A DNA stretch of 64,000 nt from Clostridiaceae bacterium BRH_c20a (GCA_000961765.1 LADT01000087.1:1-64000); one strand, 5' to 3'. Counted from the first letter of the stretch, positions 24,090 to 32,636 are shown. The notes: generated by a model not told the origin, from the sequence alone. Program-made: numbers and translations.

Positions 24090-24632
24090 ATGTCATTGCA
24101 AGTAAGAACTACCCCTGGTCTTATTGGGATTAATACAGTAAAAGGTAGGCTAAATGTTGAGCTCCCGAAGAGTAGGATTGAGATTAGTCAGCCTAAGGCT
24201 GAAATGAGGATTAATAGCCAGCTGCCTAGGGTAATTATTGATCAATATCAATGCTTTGCAGAAGCTGGATTAAAGAATTATTCTGATTTAACGAAGGATA
24301 ATGGTCAATGGGCCTCTAAATGCCTTATGGAGCGAATAGCTAGGTATAATCAAGAAGGGGATATGCTAGCAAGGATTGAAAAAGGGAGTAACCCTATACC
24401 GATGATAGCTGAGAACACTTTTCCTACTTATGATTTTAATATCGATTTTATCCCTAAAAGCAAACCCAAGATAGCTGTAACCGGACACATCAATATTGAT
24501 TGGGATATAAAAACGCCAATAATAAACTATGAAGTTCGAAATCCGATTTTCCAATATGAACATGGAAAAGTAGAAATTTCAATGAGGCAGTGGCCGAGTA
24601 TTGAGATAAGACACATAGATGAGCAATATTAA
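24090..24632 (+). CDS. yviE: YviE-like flagellar-locus protein (DUF6470)
   Basis: 180 residues. The first 50 form two or three short repeats of the type IGINTVKGRLNVELPKSRIE and ISQPKAEMRINSQLPRV, the signature of YviE/DUF6470 proteins found between flgL and fliW in Bacillus and clostridia. The remainder is beta-rich with INIDWDIKTPIINYEVRNP. Function is unknown even in Bacillus; identification rests on position and the repeated P-x-x-x-I motif. Confidence 0.75.
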   Translation: MSLQVRTTPGLIGINTVKGRLNVELPKSRIEISQPKAEMRINSQLPRVIIDQYQCFAEAGLKNYSDLTKDNGQWASKCLMERIARYNQEGDMLARIEKGSNPIPMIAENTFPTYDFNIDFIPKSKPKIAVTGHINIDWDIKTPIINYEVRNPIFQYEHGKVEISMRQWPSIEIRHIDEQY

Positions 24633-24836
24633 CCACGGGCTCCTACGTAATTAAGGTTAAGGCTGAGGCTAAGGTTGAGGCTAAGGTTGAGATTAAGATA
24701 AGATTAAGATTTCGCTTCGCTAGATAAGGAATTTATAAAATCTAATAGTTATTGTTAGTCTTTTATTTTTTCTTAACCTTAACATAGCGAACGGAGGGAG
24801 CGAAACCTTAGCCTAATAAAGACCCGTGGTACCAAA
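24631..24836. repeat. Nested inverted repeats, family C inside family B
   Basis: Outer family B arms TTAACCACGGGCTCC (24631-24645) and GACCCGTGGTACC (24821-24833) enclose family C arms: hexamer variants with CGCTTCGCTAG (24653-24727) and TTCTTAACCTTAACATAGCG...GAAACCTTAGCC (24771-24815). The innermost spacer is about 45 AT-rich bases. The structure lies between yviE and fliW. Confidence 0.8.
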
Positions 24837-24860
24837 TATAACCCAAAGAGGTGACTACCT

Positions 24861-25331
24861 TTGCTAATAAATACCAGAGATTTTGGTGGGATAGAAGTAC
24901 AGGAAGAAAAAATAATCCATTTCCCTTATGGCATTATCGCTTTTGAAGAAATGAAGCGGTTTTTTATTATTGAAAGCGGGCAGGAGGATTTACCCTTTTG
25001 CTGGCTGCAGTCCGTGGATGAGGGTGACCTAGCTTTTGTTTTACTTAATCCCTTTTTATTTAAAAAAGACTATGAATTAGAAATCCCTGATGGTGTCGTA
25101 GAAGAGCTGGAAATAGAGACGGAAGAAGAAGTTGCAGTTTTCTCTATAATAGTTGTTCCTGAAGACATCAATAAAATTACAGCCAATCTTTTGGCACCGG
25201 TTATTATAAATACTAAAAGCTTTAAAGGGAAACAAATAATATTAAGTGATAAAAAGTATACTACCAAGCATTATATCCTAGAGGAACTAAAAAAAGCTAA
25301 AGGGGTAGTTCAAGATGCTTGTGCTAAGTAG
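24861..25331 (+). CDS. fliW: Flagellar assembly factor FliW
   Basis: 156 residues from TTG 24861 (RBS AAAGAGGTG). FliW binds CsrA and flagellin alternately, so free flagellin releases FliW to inhibit CsrA. Landmarks: [37 protein letters not shown], a VEELEIE...[10 protein letters not shown] centre and [19 protein letters not shown]. Its last 17 bases overlap csrA, the standard arrangement in Firmicutes. Length is slightly above B. subtilis FliW (143). Confidence 0.95.
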   Translation: MLINTRDFGGIEVQEEKIIHFPYGIIAFEEMKRFFIIESGQEDLPFCWLQSVDEGDLAFVLLNPFLFKKDYELEIPDGVVEELEIETEEEVAVFSIIVVPEDINKITANLLAPVIINTKSFKGKQIILSDKKYTTKHYILEELKKAKGVVQDACAK

Positions 25332-25545
25332 AGGAAAAGATGAAAGTATTGTTATCGGAGATAATATTAAAATAACTGTGATAGATGTCCGCCCTGATGG
25401 CACCGTCCGCCTAGGCATTGATGCCCCCAAGGACGTGGAAATCCACAGGGAAGAGGTTTATCAGGCTATTCAAGAAGAAAATAGATTGGCAGCGAGTACA
25501 AGCTTCAAACTAGAGGGCTTGGGGCAGTTCTTTAAAAAGGAATAA
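25315..25545 (+). CDS. csrA: Carbon storage regulator CsrA
   Basis: 76 residues: [37 protein letters not shown] and the [15 protein letters not shown] end. CsrA is an RNA-binding dimer that recognises GGA in hairpin loops; in Bacillus its target is the hag leader. A matching hairpin is present before the flagellin gene 1 kb downstream (26524-26537). Overlaps fliW by 17 bases, so synthesis is coupled to that of its antagonist. Confidence 0.97.
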   Translation: MLVLSRGKDESIVIGDNIKITVIDVRPDGTVRLGIDAPKDVEIHREEVYQAIQEENRLAASTSFKLEGLGQFFKKE

Positions 25546-25550
25546 TATTT

Positions 25551-25590
25551 AACCACGGGTGCCTATCGGCACACACGGTTTAAAAAAATA
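25551..25590 (+). repeat. Family B single hairpin after csrA
   Basis: TTAACCACGGGTGCCTATCG followed by GCACACACGG; the GTGCC-TATC-GGCAC core folds on itself. It may serve as the csrA-distal terminator, though no T tract follows. Confidence 0.6.
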
Positions 25591-25695
25591 TTAATAAAGA
25601 TACTAGGATAATATGCTATTTTAATTAACGACTGACAAGCTGTTTTTTCTTTGATATGATAGAGAAAAGAATATTGTAGGGGGTGGTGCATCGGT

Positions 25696-25944
25696 GTGAC
25701 CGATAGGGAGTTATTGGAATTATTGGTTGAAAAAATGGGTAATGTAGAGAAAGAAATTGATGGAATAAAGCATTCCATATCAAAATTAGATAACAAAATA
25801 CCAAATATGTATGTTGATAGTAGTGTTGAAGCTATGTATATATTAAGAAATTCTGTAAAAATTGACGACCAGATAAAGAATTTATCTAAGCAAGTAGAAG
25901 CAAACTCATTAGATTTGCAGGTAATCAAAAAAATTTTAGTTTAG
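25696..25944 (+). CDS. Small coiled-coil protein (82 aa), unknown function
   Basis: Starts at GTG 25696 after GTAGGGGGTGGTG. The sequence is a regular amphipathic helix: LLELLVEKMGNVEKEIDGIK, ISKLDNKIPN, then IDDQIKNLSKQVEANSLDLQ and VIKKILV. Similar short coiled-coil proteins occur in many clostridia without known role. A related fragment lies 60-170 bases downstream (26007-26113), so this locus holds a duplicated family. Confidence 0.6.
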   Translation: MTDRELLELLVEKMGNVEKEIDGIKHSISKLDNKIPNMYVDSSVEAMYILRNSVKIDDQIKNLSKQVEANSLDLQVIKKILV

Positions 25945-26006
25945 TAATTGTTTTCACTGTTTCACTATTTCACCTTTCCACCAAATGAATGAGTAAACTT
26001 CTTTTC

Positions 26007-26113
26007 TGACAGAATATAGAACTGAAACAGAGCATAAGATAGTGGATCTCTATAAAAAAGTGGAGAATAATACAACTGATATTCAGGTAATTAAAAAAGC
26101 CATAGCTAAGTGA
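26007..26113 (+). pseudogene. Remnant of a second coiled-coil gene
   Basis: In the frame ending at TGA 26111-26113 the reading TEYRTETEHKIVDLYKKVEN then NTTDIQVIKKAIAK matches the tail of the upstream coiled-coil protein (KQVEANSLDLQVIKKIL). There is a stop just upstream in the same frame (TAA at 25993) and no start codon or RBS, so only the C-terminal third remains. Confidence 0.65.
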
Positions 26114-26122
26114 TGATAATAT

Positions 26123-26162
26123 GAGGACATATCCGGGGTAACGGGTGCGTCCTCTTTCCTTT
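26123..26162 (+). terminator. Probable terminator
   Basis: GAGGAC...GTCCTC arms (26123-26128 and 26149-26154) with a CCGGGGTAACGG inner part, followed by TTTCCTTTT. Confidence 0.55.
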
Positions 26163-26182
26163 TAGAATAAAGTGCATATTTT

Positions 26183-26400
26183 TAACCACGGATGCCTTGG
26201 CACACACGGATTAACACGGTTTTAAAATTTAAAGACCTCAAGACCTAAAAAATAACTTTAAAATCCAAACCGTGTGCATCCGTGTGTCACGAAGTGACCC
26301 GTGGTTTATATTTAATACTCTCGTTATTTTCTTTTAGCCCTTTCTGGACTCCGGTTACTGGTCACTGGGCACGAAACCCAATAAATTGTCCCCAAATATA
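26183..26400. repeat. Family B inverted pair upstream of flagellin, plus family D
   Basis: Arms TTTAACCACGGATGCCTTGG (26183-26202 and continuing to 26222) and CACGAAGTGACCCGTGGTTT (26288-26307, preceded by AAACCGTGTGCATCCGTGTG) face each other across about 45 bases. A family D word TTACTGGTCACTGGGCACGA follows at 26351-26370. This spacer separates the coiled-coil genes from the flagellin promoter. Confidence 0.8.
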
Positions 26401-26409
26401 AAAAAACGC

Positions 26410-26437
26410 TAAACTTTATAATTTTCCTACCGATAAA
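26410..26437 (+). promoter_or_regulatory. Sigma-28 (SigD/FliA) promoter of flagellin
   Basis: TAAA (26410-26413), 16 bases, CCGATAAA (26430-26437). This matches the flagellar sigma consensus TAAA-N15/16-CCGATAT. It gives a leader of about 120 bases before the flagellin ATG. Confidence 0.88.
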
Positions 26438-26523
26438 TATATTGTAGAAACTTTCATCACTTTGCCGGTACTAGATATCGGCCGAATCTAAAGCTGGTAA
26501 GGGTGATGAGTTTATTTAAAAAA

Positions 26524-26555
26524 GCCCATGGATGGGCGAAAAAATTTCAAGGAGG
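26524..26555 (+). promoter_or_regulatory. CsrA-binding hairpin and ribosome site in the flagellin leader
   Basis: GCCCA-TGGA-TGGGC (26524-26537) presents GGA in the loop of a 5-bp stem, the canonical CsrA target. The second GGA is in the Shine-Dalgarno CAAGGAGG (26549-26556). The pair of sites, one at the SD and one about 20 bases upstream, mirrors the B. subtilis hag leader, where CsrA blocks translation until FliW removes it. fliW and csrA are in the same cluster. Confidence 0.75.
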
Positions 26556-26563
26556 AAATAATA

Positions 26564-28102
26564 ATGAGAATCAATCACAACATTGCAGCTCTTAACACTT
26601 TTCGTCAGTTGTCAAGCAATAGTGTAAACGGAGCAAAGTCACTTGAAAGGCTTTCTTCCGGTTTAAGAATTAATAAAGCAGGCGATGATGCAGCAGGTCT
26701 TGCCATAAGTGAGAAAATGCGAGGTCAGATCAGAGGTTTAGATCAGGCATCAAGCAATGCACAGAACGGCATCTCACTGTTACAAACGGCTGAAGGTGCT
26801 TTAAATGAAACCCACAGCATACTCCAGAGGATGAGAGAACTTGCGGTTCAATCATCTACTGATACAAACACAAGTACTGACCGTGCAGAAATTCAGAAAG
26901 AAGTTGATCAGTTAGCGTCTGAAATTACAAGGATTGCCAATACTACAGAATTCAATACTCAGACGCTGTTAAACGGTGGAGTTAAATCTACTGGAGTTGG
27001 AGCTATGACCTTTCAAATCGGTGCAAATGCAGGTCAAAATCTTGGCCTCTCAATTAATGCAATGGATGCAAAGGCTTTAGGAGTATCTAGAGATGTAGCA
27101 ACTGGACAACTTTCTGGTGCTACAAAAGTAACATCAACAACAATCAGTGGTACTTTAGGTACAGGAGTTACAAATGGAGCAGCTCTTACACTTTCTGCAG
27201 CCGTTTCTACACCCGGGACAGTTGCTACAGGTGGTGCTAATGGCGGTATTACATGGGCAACTGCAGATAACTCAATTACACTAAACGGGTGGACAATCAA
27301 TGTTGTAGATGGAGCAGCTGCTGGAGCAGCAACGGTTAGTGGTGTAGATACAGTTGCAAAGTCCATTAACTTGGCTGTAAACGATGACAACGGTGATAAC
27401 ACCGCTGCAGCCGCAATTAATACAGCACTTAATGATGCACTTGCTGCAAACGGTATTAATGATGTCCAATTTGCAGTTACAGGCACTGTCACAGATAATT
27501 TATTTAATACAGATCAAGTGGTTACACTTGCTGGTGGAGCAGATGATATCGTTACATTGACACTAACTGGAGCAGCAGGTGCTGAAACAGTAGATGTTAA
27601 TGGTAGAGCTACTTCTGCTTCCTTCACGGATGCAGCAAAGTATAAAGGTATAACAGTCGGTTTGGATGGTAATCTTTCATCCGGCGCAGCAGGGGCTGCA
27701 GCTACTACCGTAGCGGCTACCATCACTGTATCAGCAACATATTCATCAGAAGCTACATTTCTAAACAGTGCTAAAACTGCGGATGCAGTTGCCGCAGCAG
27801 GTATTGATGTCTCTTCTCAAAGTGCCGCAAACACAGCGATCACATCAATCCAAAGTGCTATTGAAACAGTCTCAAGCGAACGTTCTAAATTAGGTTCTCT
27901 GCAGAACAGGTTCGAACACACCATTGCTAACTTGGGTACTTCTTCTGAAAATCTCACCGCTGCTGAGTCCCGTATCCGTGATGTAGATATGGCTAAGGAA
28001 ATGATGGAGTTCACAAAGAACAACATCCTCAGCCAGGCAGCTCAGGCAATGCTGGCTCAAGCTAACCAGCAGCCTCAAGGAGTACTTCAGTTATTAAGAT
28101 AA
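26564..28102 (+). CDS. hag: Flagellin
   Basis: 512 residues from ATG 26564 behind CAAGGAGG. Filament subunit exported by the flagellar type III system. The conserved D0/D1 ends are present: [40 protein letters not shown], and at the C-terminus [20 protein letters not shown] and [16 protein letters not shown]. The middle (about residues 170-420) is an Ala/Thr/Gly/Val-rich D2/D3-type insert, so the protein is much longer than B. subtilis Hag (304). Codon use in the ends is highly biased, as for an abundant protein. Only one flagellin gene is in the window. Confidence 0.97.
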   Translation: MRINHNIAALNTFRQLSSNSVNGAKSLERLSSGLRINKAGDDAAGLAISEKMRGQIRGLDQASSNAQNGISLLQTAEGALNETHSILQRMRELAVQSSTDTNTSTDRAEIQKEVDQLASEITRIANTTEFNTQTLLNGGVKSTGVGAMTFQIGANAGQNLGLSINAMDAKALGVSRDVATGQLSGATKVTSTTISGTLGTGVTNGAALTLSAAVSTPGTVATGGANGGITWATADNSITLNGWTINVVDGAAAGAATVSGVDTVAKSINLAVNDDNGDNTAAAAINTALNDALAANGINDVQFAVTGTVTDNLFNTDQVVTLAGGADDIVTLTLTGAAGAETVDVNGRATSASFTDAAKYKGITVGLDGNLSSGAAGAAATTVAATITVSATYSSEATFLNSAKTADAVAAAGIDVSSQSAANTAITSIQSAIETVSSERSKLGSLQNRFEHTIANLGTSSENLTAAESRIRDVDMAKEMMEFTKNNILSQAAQAMLAQANQQPQGVLQLLR

Positions 28103-28155
28103 GCAGTGAACCAATATGAAGGAATAGTCTATAGCACCATATGACTAAACACCAA

Positions 28156-28187
28156 GGGCCAGAGAAAAAATTCTCTGGCTCTTTTTG
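28156..28187 (+). terminator. Flagellin terminator
   Basis: GGGCCAGAGAA-AAAA-TTCTCTGGCTC with five following T. Confidence 0.92.
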
Positions 28188-28239
28188 AACATAAATTATA
28201 GAGAAAACCCCTATTTACGCATAAAAATGAGGTGTAATA

Positions 28240-28797
28240 GTGAAAATTAATCCGAACATCATTAACAATCCCCCCCATACCAATAATAAAAACACAAAAA
28301 ATCAGGAAAAAAGTAAAGAAATACCGATAGAAAAAGAAAGCCAATACATCCCTAACCAAGGGGAAGAAAAGAAGGTTACCTACGATAATCCCAAGGTTAA
28401 CCAAACTGAGGTTAAAAGACTTAAGGAAGAAAGTGACAGGGCCCACAGTGGTCTGAGGAGAATGGTAGAGGAGCTTTTGAAAAGGCAGGGCATGACCTTT
28501 AATGATTTGGAGTTGGGGAAAGAAGTCATAGTTGATGAAATTGCCAGAAGTGAAGCCCAAGCCCTTATTGGAGAAGGGGGAGACTTAAGCCCAGAGAAGG
28601 TCAGTGATAGGATTGTAGAGTTTGCCAAGGCTATTTCTGGTGGAGATAAAGGGAAATTTGAAATACTCAAGTCGGCAATTGAAGAAGGCTTTAAGCAAGC
28701 GGCAGAGGTATTAGGGGGAGAACTGCCGGAGATTTCTCAAAAAACCTATGATCTTGTTATGGAAAAACTGAATTACTGGAAGGAAGAAGAGCAATAG
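28240..28797 (+). CDS. Conserved-looking flagellar-region protein, unknown function
   Basis: 185 residues from GTG 28240 (RBS ATGAGGTG). The first 65 residues are polar and asparagine/lysine-rich, probably disordered; the rest is helical and acidic: ESDRAHSGLRRMVEELLKRQ, EAQALIGEGGDLSPEKVSDR, EILKSAIEEGFKQAAEVLGG and a YDLVMEKLNYWKEEEQ end. No signal or membrane segment. It lies between the flagellin and flaG genes in the same orientation with its own terminator, which suggests a filament-associated or regulatory role, but none is known to me. Confidence 0.7.
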   Translation: MKINPNIINNPPHTNNKNTKNQEKSKEIPIEKESQYIPNQGEEKKVTYDNPKVNQTEVKRLKEESDRAHSGLRRMVEELLKRQGMTFNDLELGKEVIVDEIARSEAQALIGEGGDLSPEKVSDRIVEFAKAISGGDKGKFEILKSAIEEGFKQAAEVLGGELPEISQKTYDLVMEKLNYWKEEEQ

Positions 28798-28841
28798 AAC
28801 AGGGATAGTTCTTGACGACTAGAGCAATTTGGTGATTAAGT

Positions 28842-28868
28842 AAAAGCCAACCGAAAAGGTTGGCTTTT
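28842..28868. terminator. Bidirectional terminator
   Basis: AAAAGCCAACC-GAAA-AGGTTGGCTTTT. The stem is flanked by A on one side and T on the other, so it can end both the plus-strand gene at 28240 and the minus-strand coiled-coil gene at 28893. Confidence 0.88.
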
Positions 28869-28892
28869 ATGGCTATTCTATATTTCTATCTG

Positions 28893-29288
28893 TTATCTTA
28901 CGGGACTTAAATGGGCTATATCCGCTTCATGTTCTATAGAACGTAAGGATAAACGTTCTAGGAGCCTCTCTTGTTTTTTGTGGTTATCAAAACCTTTTTT
29001 TATATCACCCTTGATATAATTGATATTCTCGGCAAGGGAATGGAGTTGGGCAGTATTTTCCTCAGTGCGGTGCTCTAAAGCTAGCAAAAGATCTCTTTGC
29101 TCATCAGATTTCCCCTCAAGAATATCAACTTTTTCATTAAGCTTAGAAACATCAGATTTAAGCATTGAAACATCAGACTTAAGTACAGAAATATCAGACT
29201 TAAGTACAGAAATATCAGACTTAAGTACAGAAATATCAATCCTTATTTCTTTGACTTCCTCTAGGATTTTATTTAATATATGCTCCAT
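28893..29288 (-). CDS. Coiled-coil protein with heptad tandem repeats (131 aa)
   Basis: Minus-strand ATG at 29288-29286 with GGGGGGC upstream. The N-terminal half contains four in-frame copies of ISVLKSD/VSMLKSD heptads (protein residues about 18-47), encoded by a 21-base DNA tandem repeat at 29150-29235, giving an ideal leucine-zipper phase. The C-terminal half continues as a coiled coil (ALEHRTEENTAQLHSLAENI, FDNHKKQERLLERLSLRSIE). It resembles the small coiled-coil family at 25696. It is the only antisense gene in the flagellar cluster. Function unknown. Confidence 0.75.
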   Translation of the reverse strand: MEHILNKILEEVKEIRIDISVLKSDISVLKSDISVLKSDVSMLKSDVSKLNEKVDILEGKSDEQRDLLLALEHRTEENTAQLHSLAENINYIKGDIKKGFDNHKKQERLLERLSLRSIEHEADIAHLSPVR

Positions 29289-29361
29289 GTATTAAGCCCC
29301 CCTTTTTAAACTTTAATTTTATTATATTATACCTTGTCCAAAGTTAATAGGATAAAAATAC

Positions 29362-29388
29362 TAAATTTCAGTTAACTTCAACCGATAT
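29362..29388 (+). promoter_or_regulatory. Sigma-28 (SigD/FliA) promoter of flaG-fliD
   Basis: TAAA (29362-29365), 16 bases, CCGATAT (29382-29388), 34 bases before the flaG ATG. Identical layout to the flgM and flagellin promoters. Confidence 0.82.
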
Positions 29389-29422
29389 ATAAAGTAAATA
29401 GAGTAGTAACGGAGGGTAAAAA

Positions 29423-29779
29423 ATGAGGGTAGAAGGAGTAAGTCAAACAGTTCCCGTTAAAAGAGTGGAACCTGTTGGTAAACAAATCGGTAATAGTGAT
29501 GCTAATATAAAAAATAATACAAATAAAGGACAAAACAGTGAGCAACAAAGAAATTCAGAGGAAGAAATAATTTCCGCAATTGAATCAGCCAATAAGCATT
29601 TTGAGATTTATGACAAAAGGCTGGAATTTTCAATTCATGAAAAAACTAAGGAAATCATGGTTAAGATTATCGACTCTAATACTGATGAAGTTATAAAGGA
29701 AATTCCCTCCCAAAAAATATTAGATATGATAGCCAATATGATGGAATTAGCAGGTTTATTGGTGGATGAAAAAGTCTAA
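29423..29779 (+). CDS. flaG: FlaG-family protein (YvyC-like)
   Basis: 118 residues: a polar N-terminus rich in Asn/Gln, then the FlaG domain (residues about 50-118) with RLEFSIHEKTKEIMVKIIDS, DEVIKEIPSQKILDMIANMM. FlaG influences filament length and is regularly encoded just before fliD. RBS ACGGAGGG; 14 bases to fliD. Confidence 0.9.
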   Translation: MRVEGVSQTVPVKRVEPVGKQIGNSDANIKNNTNKGQNSEQQRNSEEEIISAIESANKHFEIYDKRLEFSIHEKTKEIMVKIIDSNTDEVIKEIPSQKILDMIANMMELAGLLVDEKV

Positions 29780-29793
29780 GGTGGTGTTAGAAA

Positions 29794-31503
29794 GTGGATT
29801 TGCGAATAGGTGGAATTGCCTCCGGACTGGATACTCAGCAGATTATTAAGGACTTAATGCAAGCTGAACGGACCAAAGTTGACAAACTAGAGCAAAATAA
29901 GATGCTCCTTGAGTGGAAGCAGGAAATGTATAATGATCTGAATAAAGAGCTGGCTAATTTTATATTAGATAGCAAAAAAGAATTTGGCTTAAGTAAAACA
30001 ACCTCTACGGGTTTATATGTTAATAGTTCGGTCAGCGGTCTGGATTGGGTAAGAAAAGCTACTGTATCGGACTCAAGTATTGCAAGCATAAGTGCTCGTG
30101 CTGATGCGGTGGAAGGTAGCTATAATGTTCATGTTGAGAGTTTAGCCTCTAATGCTAATGTAGCCAGCAATCAATCATTGGGTGAATTGGGTGTCCTTAA
30201 ACAGCAGTTTACTCTAAATGATAGTGATGTCATAAAATTCACTATACATAGAATAGAAAATAATCAGGAAACTGTATCCCAAACCTTTGAATTCAGCGGT
30301 GATGATTTAAGCAATCTGACTATCCAAGATATAGCCAATCAAATAAATAGCTACCGTGATGCAGTGGGCAAAGATTTAGGTGTGAAAGCGGTTTATGATG
30401 CAAGTATTAACCGCTTTTTCCTGCAAAGCACTACAACGGGTGAAAGTAATGGCTTTAAAGTAACAGAAGATACTGGTGTGGAAAATGTAATTAACTTTAT
30501 GACTGGGATAGATGGAGATAATAGTCCGACAAATATAGTTGGTCTCAAATTAGAAAGTGGGATAGCAAATAAAGGTACTGATGCTATTATTGATTTTGGC
30601 GGAGCATCAGGAATTCATCAGAGCTCAAATCAGTTTACTATCAACGGTATAAACTTTGACCTAAAGGCTAAAGGTGATACTACTGTACAGGTAGCAACAG
30701 ATATTGATGGTGTTTATGAAAAAATAAGTAATTTTGTCACAAAATATAATGAGCTAATAAGTAAATTCAGCGAAACATTGGGGGAAAAACGGTATAGGGA
30801 TTACCTCCCTTTAACTAAAGAACAAAAGGATTCTATGTCTGAAAAAGAAATTGAATTATGGGAAGAGAAGGCCAAGAGCGGCTTGATTAAAGAAGATAAG
30901 ATTATTGCCCAAACCCTCCAGACAATAAGAAGCGGTTTTTATGACAAAGTAGAAGGGGTTACTGGTATCTTCGATCAACTTACACAAATTGGCATTTCTA
31001 CTGAGAGTTATTTTAATGCTAATGGCGGACAGCTAGTCATAAATGAAAGCAAACTAAAAACGGCTATCAGGGATAATGTGGACGGAGTTCTTGACCTTTT
31101 ATTCAAAGAACCGGAAGGTGACCTCAAATCTAAAACAGAAAGTAGTATGACTGCCTCGGAATTAAAAGAGAAACGCAGCCAGAGCGGTCTTATCAGACGG
31201 CTATTTGATAACATGGTAGTTGGTATGAAAGACATAGTCTCTAAAGCCGGTGCCGGGAGTAATGCTGATTTATATCGTAATGTCAACTCAAGTATAATGA
31301 TTGACTTTGTTACAAATTATGGCAGCATAAGTATCCTAGATAAGGATGCAAATGGTTTAAATAAACGGATAGCTCAGATGAATGACTATCTTATTAGAAC
31401 AGAGGATCGCTATTGGAAGCAATTTACCGCAATGGAAACAGCCCTGCAGCGGATGAATTCCCAAAGCTCGTGGCTCATGCAGCAATTCGGAGGAGGAGAA
31501 TAA
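29794..31503 (+). CDS. fliD: Flagellar hook-associated protein 2 (filament cap) FliD
   Basis: 569 residues, starting at GTG 29794 with AAGGTGGTG upstream. FliD caps the filament and folds incoming flagellin. The N-terminus has IGGIASGLDTQQIIKDLMQA; the C-terminus has the long coiled-coil end (LNKRIAQMNDYLIRTEDRYW, FTAMETALQRMNSQSSWLMQ, QFGGG). Central beta domains make up most of the rest. Length is typical (450-650). Confidence 0.96.
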   Translation: MDLRIGGIASGLDTQQIIKDLMQAERTKVDKLEQNKMLLEWKQEMYNDLNKELANFILDSKKEFGLSKTTSTGLYVNSSVSGLDWVRKATVSDSSIASISARADAVEGSYNVHVESLASNANVASNQSLGELGVLKQQFTLNDSDVIKFTIHRIENNQETVSQTFEFSGDDLSNLTIQDIANQINSYRDAVGKDLGVKAVYDASINRFFLQSTTTGESNGFKVTEDTGVENVINFMTGIDGDNSPTNIVGLKLESGIANKGTDAIIDFGGASGIHQSSNQFTINGINFDLKAKGDTTVQVATDIDGVYEKISNFVTKYNELISKFSETLGEKRYRDYLPLTKEQKDSMSEKEIELWEEKAKSGLIKEDKIIAQTLQTIRSGFYDKVEGVTGIFDQLTQIGISTESYFNANGGQLVINESKLKTAIRDNVDGVLDLLFKEPEGDLKSKTESSMTASELKEKRSQSGLIRRLFDNMVVGMKDIVSKAGAGSNADLYRNVNSSIMIDFVTNYGSISILDKDANGLNKRIAQMNDYLIRTEDRYWKQFTAMETALQRMNSQSSWLMQQFGGGE

Positions 31504-31505
31504 AA

Positions 31506-31605
31506 GTTCAAGGTTAAGGTTTCGCTTCGCTAGGTTGAGGTTGAGAAAATACTTGAATTATTTTTAACCTTAACCTTAACCTTAACCTTAACCTTAACCT
31601 CAATT
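31506..31605. repeat. Family C inverted pair
   Basis: AAGGTTAAGGTTTCGCTTCG, CTAGGTTGAGGTTGAG (31508-31546) faces six TTAACC hexamers (31563-31602) across about 20 bases, forming a long hairpin between fliD and the next gene. Confidence 0.85.
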
Positions 31606-31627
31606 ATTAGGGATGGGTTGTGATGAA

Positions 31628-32020
31628 ATGGAAGACAAGCTAGCATTATTAAAAAATAAAAAAATTGAATATCTTAAGCATATATTTGAGTTAACCTCAA
31701 AGCAGAGACAAGCATTGGTAATTGAGGATATAGAAAGCTTTCAGCTATTGATTAATGAGAAGCAGCTGTATATGAATAAAATTAATCAGTTGGATAAGGA
31801 ACTATATCAGTTAGAGGAAGGATATCAAGAGGAAATTAGTGAAAGCTGTCGAGGGATACTTTCAACTATTATAGAGGCAGACAGCGAAAACAGGATAATG
31901 GCGACTAAAATCTTCGAGGCAATTAAGGAGAAAATCGGCAAGGTGCGCCAAGGAAAAAAGGTGCATAATGCTTATAATCCCTCTCTTTTCAACACAGCCT
32001 TCTTTAATAAAGCAAGGTGA
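31628..32020 (+). CDS. Putative flagellar export chaperone (FlgN/FliT-like)
   Basis: 130 residues from ATG 31628 (an earlier in-frame ATG at 31613 lacks a good RBS). All-helical, charged and lacking cysteine-rich or membrane parts: MEDKLALLKNKKIEYLKHIF, LTSKQRQALVIEDIESFQLL, INEKQLYMNKINQLDKELYQ. Helical chaperones of this size commonly accompany fliD and fliS. FliT or FlgN class cannot be told apart here. Confidence 0.6.
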   Translation: MEDKLALLKNKKIEYLKHIFELTSKQRQALVIEDIESFQLLINEKQLYMNKINQLDKELYQLEEGYQEEISESCRGILSTIIEADSENRIMATKIFEAIKEKIGKVRQGKKVHNAYNPSLFNTAFFNKAR

Positions 32021-32213
32021 GCGCGTCTAAGAAGACTATGGTTTATATTATAGTCGATAGTCAATAGTATATCGGTCTTAGTCTTAATCTAGCGAAGCAA
32101 AATCTTAACCTTAACCTCATTATTTATTAACCGTGTATATCCGTGTGCCCCGTAGGGGCCCGTGGTTACAAAATATCTATTTCTAGTCACCAACATAAAA
32201 GGAGTGATTTTTT
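32021..32213. repeat. Family C and B words before fliS
   Basis: CTTAATCTAGCGAAGCAAAA, CTTAACCTTAACCTC (32084-32117, family C right-arm type) and AACCGTGTATATCCGTGTGC, CCCGTAGGGGCCCGTGGTTA (32129-32168, family B right-arm type). Both are right arms with no left arm in the same gap. A short family D word precedes the fliS ribosome site. Confidence 0.7.
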
Positions 32214-32636
32214 GTGGCATTAGCTCAAAACCCGTACGCCCAGTATAAACAGCAGGCTGTTACTACCGCTGGACCGGAAAAACTTTTGATTATGCTTTTT
32301 GATGGAGCTATTCGCTTTGCCGGTCAAGCCAGAAAGGCTATTGAAGATAAGGATATTGAAAAGAGTAACAATTATCTTATGAGATGCCAGGACATTGTTT
32401 TTGAGTTGATAGGCTCTTTAAATATGGATTTTGAAATTTCCCATTCTCTTTTGCCAATGTATGAGTATATAAATTATAATCTGCAACAGGCTAATATTCA
32501 GAAGGATTTAAAATATCTTGATGAAGCTGAAATTTATTTAAGGGAATTTAGGGAGATCTGGATACAGACAGCTAAGCTGGTCAAAAACCCTCAGTCAAAT
32601 CAATCTGGTGGTGATGAAAAAGGTGAATACAAATAA
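32214..32636 (+). CDS. fliS: Flagellin chaperone FliS
   Basis: 140 residues from GTG 32214 (RBS AAAGGAGTG). FliS binds the flagellin C-terminus and prevents premature polymerisation. Landmarks: NPYAQYKQQAVTTAGPEKLL, IMLFDGAIRFAGQARKAIED, LMRCQDIVFELIGSLNMDF and the DEAEIYLREFREIWIQ end. The stop lies within the next gene, so the two are coupled. Confidence 0.95.
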   Translation: MALAQNPYAQYKQQAVTTAGPEKLLIMLFDGAIRFAGQARKAIEDKDIEKSNNYLMRCQDIVFELIGSLNMDFEISHSLLPMYEYINYNLQQANIQKDLKYLDEAEIYLREFREIWIQTAKLVKNPQSNQSGGDEKGEYK

